From NCBI GenBank assembly GCA_959347315.1, contig OY365809.1, forward strand, positions 45,131,447 to 45,195,446: a DNA stretch of 64,000 nt, given 5' to 3'. This DNA is from Bimastos eiseni. Lineage: Eukaryota > Annelida > Clitellata > Crassiclitellata > Lumbricidae. How positions within the stretch are numbered: the stretch's first letter is position 1; every line of letters begins with the position of its first letter. Under the pieces are notes generated by a model that saw only the letters and a list, made by a program, of their open reading frames with translations, did no database searches and was not told where the DNA came from. The translations under genes and the position numbers were made by a program. Shown piece by piece: positions 39,684-52,200 of this stretch.

Positions 39684-42600
39684 GTTTTTATATTTTATTC
39701 AATATACAGTCTAACTTTATTGATCTGTTCTCGCAAACCATAGATCTTTTGACTGATTTAGTTAGCTACAGAGGCCTACTGTTTAACAGTTATCCTGTTC
39801 CATGGATAGCGAAGATGATCAGGCCTAACGTCGTCATCCTCTTTCACCCAGTCTTGGGACTGACGCCATATAGAGAGCGGGCAGTGACGAAGTTAATTGC
39901 TAATTACATCAATTGCTTAAGTAATAATTAATACGGCATGCTGTCAAACAGTCTGGTTGAATTGCCGCGTACTGCCTAACCTGCAATGTCCTTCGACTAC
40001 ACTGGTAAGGTTTAAGCATTTAACAATGTTTTGGTGTAATGAAATCCCTGTGTTATATCGGAATTGTTGTTATGATGGAGCATGTTGTAGGGAGGCCCTT
40101 GTGTAGGCCCTACTGTCTAAAATTTAACCAGACAATTATGTTCTATTTTAGTGTCTGTGGCATCCAGACAGTCAGTTTTAATGTTGCTTCTTATTTCAGC
40201 TAATTTAATCGTATTAACGATTATTCATTATTTTCCTCCATATTTATCTTTAATTTGAAATGAGAGAAAATGATGTGTTTTATATATATATATATATTAT
40301 TTATATATGTTTTATATATATATATTATATATATATATGTTTTATATATATATAATATATATTATATAGATAGGCCTATAGGGGAACCTAGGAACAAAAC
40401 CGACTGAATGATTTATATGTTGGTCCAAGGATTTTATTCGTATCTTATTGGTGATGTTTTCTCTGGTTTTGATGGAATTTACTAATAGTCTTGGGAATTC
40501 CCGTGGTTTTCTTTTCATTTGTGGCTGTTCCATTGCCGTCTGGTGACTGATAATAATTTTGGTGTTTATTTTAGTAGGGAAATGCATGCTGCAATATGTA
40601 GGCGACCTTGATTAAGGTCTGCACCTCTGTATTGTAAATAAATAAAAACGAGATTAGTATTTTTAACGGCTATTGATTATGCTACTGCTGCTACTATGGG
40701 CCCTGCTACTGGGGCTACGCGGTGGCGTTGCGGCATGTTCTGTGCCTTGCAACAGAAAGGTCGCAGGTTCGAACCCTCCTGAAGTCACTGAGTAGCGACC
40801 TTGGACAAATTGCCCACCCATAATTATCTCACTCATCTCTTCCCCTTGTAGAGTGAAAACAGAGATCTCATCATCAGCTAAAGCTACTACTACTACAACT
40901 ACTCCACCTACTACTTCCACTACTACTACTTCCCTCCCAATTACTAGTGCTACTACTCCCATTTCCGATACAACTAGACCTATTACCAATATTATTATCA
41001 CTTTTATTATTATTATCATTTAATAGATGTAGGGCAATAAGTGCATTAGTAGACCCTAATAATAGCTTACAAATAAATAATGATAATTGTAATTATCAAA
41101 CACTGTAGAAATGATAGTAATACTAGTAATGGTGACATAATGTGTGTGTAATAATATTGATTTTAATAACAATGAAAAATAGTAAAAGATGAAGGGTAAC
41201 TTGGAATTTATCATCGTTGACGGTTTTTGGTGCTGTCAAGGTTTGTACAACTTCCAGTGCTAATCTGAAGTCAAGCGATCGAAGTTCAGATATCATTTCC
41301 ACCGTTTCAAATGCCTTCAACGAAAGGAGTTTCTCAGAAACATCTCAAAGAGTTGTGTTCAATTGCGAACCAGGCAGGTGGAAGCTATGGTGTGAGGATT
41401 GCAATAGTCACCTCGTGGAGTTGAAGCGACGCGCGATTCAAAGATGGCTGCCGGTGGTCACGTGGGCAAGTCGTTCTCCATCAGAGGTCAGTAATAACGA
41501 TAAATTACTGACGATGAGTGAAGCTGTTAATTTGTTGGTAAAAGCTAGTTTGCTTTCTGGTTATTCCTTGGAAAACAGTTACTTTGTTGCTTAAGGGCTG
41601 TAGGGTAGCCATTGCAAAGCACCATACATCACTTACAATCATTGTTCAGCGCCATCGATTGTAATGTAATTATAATTGTAATAGAAAATTTATATAGCGC
41701 CACTCGATGTTCAGATGCCTCATCATTAGATGGTGTTGAATAATCAATAATATCAAACAGTAAATCAAAAGTAGTTTGTTCAGCAATACGAAAATTCAAA
41801 CTCATATACATGAAATTTGCATTGGTTGTCGGTCGCCCGTGAGAACCAACTATAAGGACCAAACGGCCCCAACAGTGAGTTACATCTCGTTTGCACCGAA
41901 TTGATAAAACAAGCGATGACCGTTCTACTTGGGTATAAGGCTGCCATTCAATGGTAGGCCTAACATAATTATGATTATGCGTAATAGAAATAATTACGAT
42001 TAGCAACGATGATGAAAATTTTGAAAGTGATACTGTTTCATAGCTGAATCATCTCTTGGAAGATATTTCTCAGGCTATCCACCCCTCGGATCAACCTTTG
42101 AACCATCGAGAACATTTTTTCGTCTGCGAACGGTGTCAGATGCCTTACAAGAATCTCGTAAATGAAGCGGTCAACATGATAGCATCTTTTGAAAGACATC
42201 GGTCTACAATGCTTCTCACAAAATCAGTCCTTTATAATTCCGCTCAGTTACGGAAAACGAAAATCACGGAAAGAGAGTGGAGAGTGGATTCCACGGCTCG
42301 TTATGTTGGGGAAACTCTAAATGACGGATTACAGGAGGAAGACACTGGTTCATTCCCGCATGACCTTTCAAGGTCAAGTTCTTCTTGCCTTCCTGCAGGT
42401 GATCGCAGGTACGCTTCTCAATTGTATCTGTCCATTTTCTGATTGCATCTCTAGTCGTTTACCTTTTGATTCTTTGGCTGTAAAAGCCTTCAACCTGAAG
42501 CCATGCTAGCAGGTAGTTACCCTTGTATACAGAGGCACTTAGCGCTCAAAGATACAATTTGATGCAGTGCTTCAACGCTCGTGAATAAGCTGGTGCCCTG

Positions 42601-43143
42601 TGCTCTGCTTTCGAGTGGCGATTTCGAACTGTGGAGATTACGATTACGGCATTGTATATTTTGAAGCGCCTCTATTAAGGTGAACCGTTTAGGAGAGCTC
42701 CAGTGCGCAAGGCCTCGTCTGAAGAAGAAAGTTGTCATATATAAGCGAATTAAAGTGCATGAGATTTTTATGCGTATCATTGTCTAAAGCTGCTGCGCAG
42801 TATTTAATATATTAACCTAAACTGAGCAGAGTTTTTCGCTGTATACGCAATAAATTCGCTGGGGCGCCTAAATCGCCTGAGATATTACTTGGATGATAGG
42901 CTTACAGCTCTTGGTTTTCTGTTATGTCTAGCAACTTGTATTGCACAGAATTTAATAACGTTGTCAACAACTTCACTTTTAAAAGGTTTCATTATCACGC
43001 AGATGAATTTTATTAAATTTGAAACCCGCGAAATTACTTGGATGCTATAATAACGCTTGGCTTATTGCAGTGGCTGATCCAGGAATTTGGAATGGAGGAG
43101 GGGGGTGCTTAGGCTTATCTGAAATTTTTTGATGCATGGCTAT

Positions 43144-43222
<79 letters not shown>

Positions 43223-46200
43223 ACGAATGTCTTTTCTACGTCCTTGTGCCTCTACTAATATCTCAACGAGAGTCATCTTCAATCAGTTAGGGACTGCGAG
43301 CGATGTCTATAGTCGTCGCTTTACTCTATCGACGATACTTGGCCCAGAGACTATAGCAACATCCTGACCATTTGTCAGCTGTCGAATGGAATCCTTTGGT
43401 TGATTGTCCGTTGGTCCGCCACTGGCAACTTACTTAGCATACTGTTCAGTGTTTTCTTAACAGTTGTAAAATATCTGTCTAAAAGGAGTTAGCATCATAT
43501 AGACCAGCGCAGAAAACACCTCTGAGTAGATATACTGAGGGGTCGCTATATAAATGTTCGATCACATTAAATTAAGATTTGAATCTATAATTAGCTGTCA
43601 CTAACGGGAAAATCTAGACCGGAAGGCTAAAAGTTTTCTTTTGTCATGTCATGTCACATCGTCATCGTCGCTTCGCGACGGTTGACTACATGAATGGGAA
43701 AGTGATGTCCAATGCTTTCTGTCTCGTACGATGTTCATTAAGCTTGTGCCTTTTACACCAGTCCACGCCATGACATTGTCAAATCAGCAGATTCTGGGTC
43801 TTCCACGACTTCGGCTTCATTCACTATACCCAACATTACACTGTTCTCAATACTGTCTTTAGGCTGTCTAACAACACTGTGTGATGGCAAGGATCATTCG
43901 CAGTTTCACATGATCACATATCGCCAACATTCTTTATCCAGGATAATTTGGGGACTTACACTGCCAATGTGCAAGCAGTGAGGAGTTAATCTATATATGC
44001 CTACTGTAATCCAAGTCCACGCTATAAGGGAGTTTTCTTGTACTTAAAACTCAAACCACAAGGATACTGCGCTACAACTGGGTGGTATAACGCTTAACTG
44101 TGTAAGTTAACATATTGTGATGACAACTGACTGTGTGTGGGGGTGGGAGGGTGAGGGTGGGCGACGGAAAGAAGGCAATTACCTGCGTCATATTCTAATG
44201 GTCCCCTTATTGTCATAATGGTCATTAGCCTTGACGTAAACATCCATTGTCTGCCCGGAATAAGCGTCGATTGTTGGCTCTGTGGGTCCGCCTGTGTTTT
44301 GTCTGATTTCCCCTGGGATCTCATGGAAAAGCAGAAGCCGTGGATGGCGCCCATACCACCAACGGACGATTGATTCCATTTGGATGATGCGCAGACTAGA
44401 TGACTTAATGAGAGGCAGGTAGACAGACTGGATGATGGACAGATAGACAGGGAGATCCACATCTAAACAGATAGACAGACACACAGACAGACAGACAAGC
44501 AGACAAACAGACAAGCAGACAAACAGACAGACAGACAAGCAGACAGACAGACAGACGCATGAGTGTAGATAAAGAGATCAATTTAAAACTGGCTACAATA
44601 ATGCTAATGATATACGAAACAGCGTTATCCAGATAATCAAGTAAAGTGGTCAGAGACATCACGTGCACATGTGCAGCATTCGTGGACAGTAGTCACTATA
44701 GGTTGTTACCATAGGTATTTTTGGACATTGGTCAGCTATGACTGTGGTCAGTGGTAAGTTTTGTCAATGGCCATTTTGGGAGCTCTTATTCTTAGAGTGT
44801 TCAGTTTAGGCAGAGGTCAGTTCTGATAGATGACGCTGGTAAATTCGGGCAGTGATCATTTCGGACCGCGGCCAGTTCGGGCAGTGGTCAAATCAGACAG
44901 TGGTCAGTTCGGGCAGTTGTCGGTTCGGGTAGTGGTCAGTTCTGTGAGTGGTCAGTTCAGGCAGTAGTTCGGGCAGTGATCAGTTCGGGCAGTGGTCAGT
45001 TCGAGCTGGGATCAGTTCAGGCAGTGGTGAGTCCGGGCAGTGGTCAGTTCGGGCAGATTCGGTTAAAACAGTGGTGAGTTCAGGCGGATTCAGTTAAGAT
45101 AGTGGTCAGTTCAGGCAGGCAGTGGCTATCGTTGGGAGGGATCTGTTTAGGCAGTAATCATTTTCCTCCGTTACAGCGTTTCCGTCGATTCACTCTGCAT
45201 TGCGTGAGCGACGGTTGCAAAGCATTATGGGACGACGTGGCGTGTTCATCCGCTGTCTACTAATAGTTCTACGGTCATGTACAGAAGTTGCGGCGTGTCC
45301 TGTAGTCGGCTTTAGCAGACGACTCATTCTCATCGTCTAATAATTCTATCGATGGGTTGGTCAGCTCAGTTTGGTCGATCGGGGAGTAGGGTTTTGGAAG
45401 GTGTTTGTCAGCGAACCATCTGACTGGCTGACTGACTGACTGACTGGCTAAATGAATGAATGAATGACTTACTGAGTGAATGGCATGACAACACGACTGG
45501 ATGGCTGACTGACTGGTTGACTGACTGACTTAAATTCTTAATGATGAATGAATGAATGAACGAATGAACGATTGACTGAATTGCTGGTTGACCTGCTGAC
45601 TAGTTGACTGACTGACTTAATGAATGGATGAATGAATGAATGAATTAACGACTGACTGACTGACTGACTGATTTTTAGCTGACTTGTTGGTTGGTTGACT
45701 GATTAACTGGCCAGCTGACTACATGACTGACTGGCTGATTCAAACATCTAGTGACTGACTCATTGGTTCACTTGATAGTTACTGACTCTACTGGGAAATG
45801 ACTAATTGACTTACTGACTAATTGACATAGCAACAATTTGACCGACTGAGTGATTGAATTATTCAAATGCTCGCTGAAAAAACGAGGACCTGAAGAACTA
45901 AAGTAATATCTCGACGATATACATCGCATACGTGCCTTGTCTCTCGTATTTCTCACGAGGTCTATCTAAAAACCCAGGCTGCTCCTAATGGATCTGATCC
46001 ATAACTCGGAATCCACTCTGGACATCGTTGTGGAAGTTACTGGATCCCACTTGACTAGAAGTCTCGTACGTTTGGCATCTGGCTTGCCATCGGTTGAAAG
46101 ACTGGACTATTTATTGGAACCAGTTGGAATGCTTCAGTTGTCCGAAGTTCTGCCTATAAACGTTGCTGCGCTCTTCCAAGTTAATGGCGAAGCGAGGAGT

Positions 46201-49200
46201 ACAACCCTTCTGATTCGACTCAGTGCTCGTGACTAAGATTGTGCCCTGCGCGTGGCTTTCGGGTGGCGCTTTAGAAGCTTAGAGATTACGATTACGATTA
46301 CAAGTATCGGCTGTCTGCGTAGAACGTGAGTTTTACGACATGTTAAGTCTTCCTGTTGATCGTAAACTTGTGTATAGGTCTAATTAAAATATTTCCAAGT
46401 TTCTAAAGGGTTACTCTAAAACTGTATGTAGGGAACCGGTTTATTCACGAGCGTTATGCTGTGGTAGAGTTGTTTCCCGTGAAGATGTTGAAGAATGACC
46501 AGAGTCCGGTTGCAGGTGGAACACAGACGGATAGACAGGCAAACAGACAGAGGACGAGAATCCATTGAAGACGATAGAGTGGGTGGATGAAAGATATAGA
46601 ATAGAACAGACGGATACAGGGAGAGATACATGTACTGACAAGAACAAACAGATTGACCGACATGGAGAGAGATATTGAACAGAAGGAACAGATACATAGA
46701 GAGAGATATTGAAGAAGGAACAGATACATAGAGAGAGATATTGAACAGAAGGAACAGATACATAGAGAGAGATATTGAACAGAACAGACAGATACAGGAA
46801 GAGAGACAGTGGGCAGAAGAAATAGATGCAGGGAGAGAGATATTGAGCAGCACCAACGGTTACAAGGAGAGCTGTGCTGATGACGATGTTTGAGTCATCA
46901 GGGAAATTAATTTCAGAAGACGTAATTAATGATAAGCGTCATTAATAATTATGGAGTTCAGGATCTACACTAATATTTTGAAAGCACATTTTCAGCTAAA
47001 TGACAGATCTGGCTCATATGCGACGATATTGCAGTTTAAAAATCCTTTCAGATAGAATATTAGAATATTCATGATGTGCATTCACTCACGAATATTCACT
47101 GAGTTTGTGTATATTCGTGAATAAATGTTTATTTAAATGTTCATTCATTAATATGCATCGGATAATTCATTAATGAATATTCATGAAAATGGTTTTGTCG
47201 ATCTCTGGCGTCGTCGATGTTTCGAGGAGGAACTAAAACACCTGGACTGTGGAACGAGTATAGATGCATGCTGGCATTGTCTGTGAATTAGTTTGAGCTC
47301 AGAGCAGCGAAACTAGAAGGAAATGCGAGGTGTGAATAGATTAGAGAGTACGAGGTAGACGGAGATTAGGACAAATAAAGGTAGGAATTCGTGAAGAGGT
47401 ATGATTATAATCTGGAGAGTTGAGGTTTATCCACCTTTATCTCTGTGTTCTCCAGTTATCGATCTGAGAACCATTTGACCGGTTGTAGATCAGTTGGTCA
47501 TCGCTCGATTCCACTCACTCAATGCTTTGATCCGTCTGCTGTAAGGAATCAACGGAAGGATTTGGATGACTCCTTTGATTTGCTGGTTCGTGATTTGCTC
47601 CAGGTGAAGTATGAGTTTAAAACGTTAGAACGCTATACATTGAACTAAAGAACTTTATTAAGCATGTCGCAGAGCATTAGACTAAGGATCTTATTTCAAG
47701 TTATCTGAATTTATGTCGAGCCCATGGTTGCGCATATCGGAACGTGATGCAGAACACAGAAATAAAACATTTGATTATGATATAGAAGACAGAAGGGTAA
47801 AGTGTTAGAACATGCTGTGGAACACGGAACCAGAGAACGTTTGAACATGACGTTGAACTTACAATGCAATACAAAATATACAGCCTTGTGCTTGACATTA
47901 TAACGTTCTATAAGTTAAACCATTACGACGTTAAATGGAACATAACAATAGGTCATTAGAGCTTAGAGTAATGCACGGAACAGTTACTCAAGACCCAGAT
48001 CAGGCAACAGAAGGCAGAACAAATGAACGTTGTCCTACTAAGCTAGCTGTATTGATTCTCACATTGTTCAAGTTAATTATCAATAGGGCCTAGTTATTGC
48101 GTTTTTCAGATTGCAGGCGGAGAGTGCGTAGATGGTGTTGATCTCTCGAAAAACTTTTCTAAAGGAATAAACACGGAAGACGTTATCAACATGGAAGACG
48201 TTATCAACATGGAAGACGTTGTTATCATCGGCGATGCATCTGCCGGAGGTGATAACAAAGACGTCGGCGATAAGAGTGATAATGGACAAATTTGCGATAT
48301 TAGAGGAGAAACGAAGGAAATAATCTGTGAAATAAGAAGCTGTGACGATAATGATCCTTTGATAGACAAGATGCCGGACGTGCCCTTGAAGGTGCCAGGT
48401 GTGCCTTTAAAGGTGCCAGGTGTGCCTATGAAGGTGCCAGCTGTGCCTTTGAAGGTGCCAGGTGCGTCTTCAAAGGTGCCAGGTGTGTCCTCGAAGTTGC
48501 CAGCTACGACTCTGAGGAAGCCAGGTGTGTCTTCGAAAGCAGATTCTGATCCGGAAAATCATAGAAGAGATTTACAAACGAGATATTTTCCGTTGTTGGA
48601 TGTTAGTGTCATTTCAGGTTGTTCAAGGTATTTATTTATTTTGCAAAGGTACTTTTAGTTTCAATATATTGTACTGCATTGTAAATGTTAAGCATTTCTG
48701 GTAGGGTGAACCATTCAGAAGCGCTGCAAGTGCGCAAGGCCCAGGGCTGCAAACATATTGATTTTTGTTTTTTGTTTTTTACACACACAAAACAAAAAAT
48801 AAAAAAATGGCAATTTTGGGTTTTTTTGTTTTATAAAATATTTTTATTCAATTTACTAATATTACTATTATATTACTAATTGTGTGTTGTTCAGTCCGAA
48901 ATTAAGCTAAATTAATTTAGGAATGAGCTGGAGCTTTTTGTGCTGTGTTTTATGCTTTTTATAACAAAACTGTAGTGACAAAATCCAAAGGATAACTAAA
49001 AACCAAATAACCAACTTTTGAGTTTTGGAAGATCTTGGGTTTTTCACCTCTGGCAAGGCTCCGGAGAAGAAGCAGTTCATTACAAAAGCGAAAGAGGATG
49101 AGAGACTACCAGACAGAATTTTTAAGCGAACAGAAGGAGAAAGCTCATTCCAGATGGAGAGACCAATTGAAGAAAAGGATCAAGACTGAACCATAGTTGT

Positions 49201-52200
49201 TCTATAAAGGAGAAAGCCCAGCCTATGAATTAGTTTTGTACAAGATTTCTGTTGAACCCACACCCCTATAGCCAACTCAATGATACTCTGACGTCACATT
49301 GTCTGTGGGAAGATGAGACTGCGCGAGAGAGGTCTGGCCAGTGGCTGATCGCACCGAGGCTGAGTAGATGAAATCGCTAACACTTCATACACATGAGCAT
49401 ACCTCAGGGCTAGCTTAAGGTACTGCTCTTCTTCAGGGTCCGATTTGTCAGAAAAGTAGAAGGGGGTCGGCTGATGAGGATTTCTGAGAATCTGAAGAAT
49501 TCAGTACTTTATCAACGCCCTTGATGTAGTTGAAGCTGTGGGTCCAACCCCCACAAATTTCTACTCATCCCCTGGCAGATCGGACACTGCTCTTCCTCTA
49601 TGTCTAGAATGTATCTTCTCTCTTCATATGGCACCTTTTACAGTAGTGTTGCCGGCGCCAATTTTATTGGCGATAAAACTTTTCCTCTGTTAGCAAATAT
49701 TGTTCAGCCTCAGATTATTATAACCCAAAACAACTGTTCACAGTTTTTCTGAATGACTGTAGACTTTTAATTGAACAGTGAGCAATGGAATTTGATATAG
49801 CGCCTGTTCAGGATATCTTCTCAAAGGCCTATATGATGTTGACTGTCGTTAAGAACGAATAATTATAATTGGTGTAGGCCAGAGGTGTAACAAGGTTTCG
49901 AAAAGTGGGGGGCATAATTTGTAAAAATATTGCCCCCACTTTTTGAATTTTGCCCCCCCCCCCAGAAATTTGAAAAATGGAGTGGCACGAATTATTTTAA
50001 CAATAGTTAACTTAAAGTGCCATTGGAGAAACATAAAAAGAACCGATTTGGGGGCGCATGGGGGCACTGAGCACTAAAACTGGGGGGCAAACTGGGGCCG
50101 GTGCCCCCTCTGCCTCCCCCGCTTGCTACACCTCTGGTGTAGGTCTACGTCAGTTATATGGTAACATTGCACAGCAAGCTGAAAAGAGTCACCATCGCTG
50201 GGCCCATGCACAATCGTAGAACCAACCAACGAATTTCCGTCGACAATAATTATGCTTTACATACAGTAACAAATTGAAATAAAAAATGAAACTAGGCCTA
50301 TGTAGGCCTACACTTTGAAACAATATACACTGTTAATAAACTACACCTCTTAAAGCAACGCGCACTTTAAAACATTAGGGTCATTAGCATATGCGACAAT
50401 AATTATTTTGTTCAAAGTCATTTTGGTTGAACATACCTACTTTTCGTTTAGTGAAGATGTTGAGAAAGATGCAAATCGTGGAAGCGATCGAAACAAGAGA
50501 GAGGGAGTTCGCCGCAAACACATTCAGGACACGGCAGATTTTCCAACTAACTTTGCAAAAGCTATTGCTACTTGTCCTCAAGAGGTTCCAGCGGAGTTGC
50601 TACGAATTTCGGAGTTCCAGAATCTAGAATCTGGTCGAAAAGTTTGTACCATAACTTTCCTGTAGCGATGTTTTTTTTATTGTAGTTAAATTTGTTGTCA
50701 CACCAAAATATGTGTCGAGATGCCTGCTCCAACTACCACCACTCTTAGCAAACTCAGTATATCCATAAAGTATAAAGTATAAAGTCGGTTTAATACTCTG
50801 ACCTACATCGTCGGTGGAAAGATGTGACGGCGAGGAAGAGGATATTATAAGTTACTGTAGCTTACATTAGGGGTTTATTCATTCCAGCAATTATCGTTCG
50901 GAGCACATCTCTACATCCAATCATCTGGGATCTTTTTGAGTTACTGATTCCATTGTTGCTATGGTTTTAAGTCTCTGACATTCATTGTCGCTGGATATAT
51001 GTTACCGTTGCGGTTATAGTAACATATATATATATATATATTACTGTTGCGGATTGTCAGCCTTACCTTATACACTGGTGGAAATAACTTTTGTGTGATT
51101 TGCATCACGCTGCAAAAAGCTAGAAATCGGTTTAATACAATTATAGTCGGTTTTTCATTAATGACACTTGATGTCACTCAAATTATTTTGTAAACCAGTC
51201 ATTTACGTAGCTTAAAGAATGTCTTTTGGTCGATACAAGAAAGAAAATAAGAAAAGTCATCGTTTCTTCTCATTACGTCCTTATATTTAGTTGTACAGCA
51301 ACAAGCTTTCATCACAGGGTGATGCAATAACTTTTTCCACCACTGTGGGCTTTAAAATTATGTATCTTTATTTTAGGTGCGAGTGGTCGTCTGCCTCAGT
51401 CCGCTCAACTCGCCGTTCGATTCCTTCCTCTGCGCAGACGCAGAGCGTAATCGAGTTACGCTGATGGAGCTGAGTTCTGACGAGTCGTGGCTGAGGAGTC
51501 CTGGACACCATCCGATCCGAAAGACTTTTGCCTTCGATACGGTCTTTCCACAGAACACCCCTCTGGTTGGTTGATCGCCGTTCCTGATACCGACCGCAAC
51601 CCTAAAGGCCTACCACCTACTCTTAATCAAGGCTATGTCATTAGTTTTGCGTAGTAGTAGTAATTTCTGTTTGACGACACTATGTGATAATAGCGATCAT
51701 TACCTCGCCTTCCTTTATCTGGGCTTGGAACTGGCACTGTTAGACCGCGAGCAATGACCGAGTTCAATGACAGGTTAATAGTAGCAGTAGGCCCTTGTTT
51801 TAGTTTAACGACACTGTGTGATAACTGCAGGGATCATTAGCGTCGCCCTCCACCTTAATTCCAGCTTGGGACTGGCACTGTCAGATTGCGATAGGGAAAT
51901 CACTTCCCTTTTACTTTGTTTCTATCCCATCATTGTGTATATCACCCCGTGTCACCTCTAATTTGGCGCTAAAACTCCCATGGAATATAATAATTATAAT
52001 AATTACTGTTCATTGCATATATTTTTAGGCCTACCCACAGCTATTCTATAGTCCATCATATATGATGACTCTTGAGTTACGTAGATTGAGAATTGAACAA
52101 AGTATACAAATATGCATTCGTCCATATACATATGCATACATTCGTCCATATACATATGCATACATTCGTCCATATACATATGCATGCATTCGTTCATATA

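Noticed and set aside
40720..40790. tRNA gene with box B GGTTCGAACC
   Set aside because: No cloverleaf-compatible acceptor stem is evident, and the flanking body is shared with a reverse copy at 56 kb, so it is a tRNA-derived SINE. The same holds for boxes at 20.8, 54.3 and 60.9 kb.
45988..46236. 82-codon frame just before a dispersed repeat
   Set aside because: It would break KIF26 phase between exons 3 and 4 (42408 to 47456 fit directly) and has no recognised domain.
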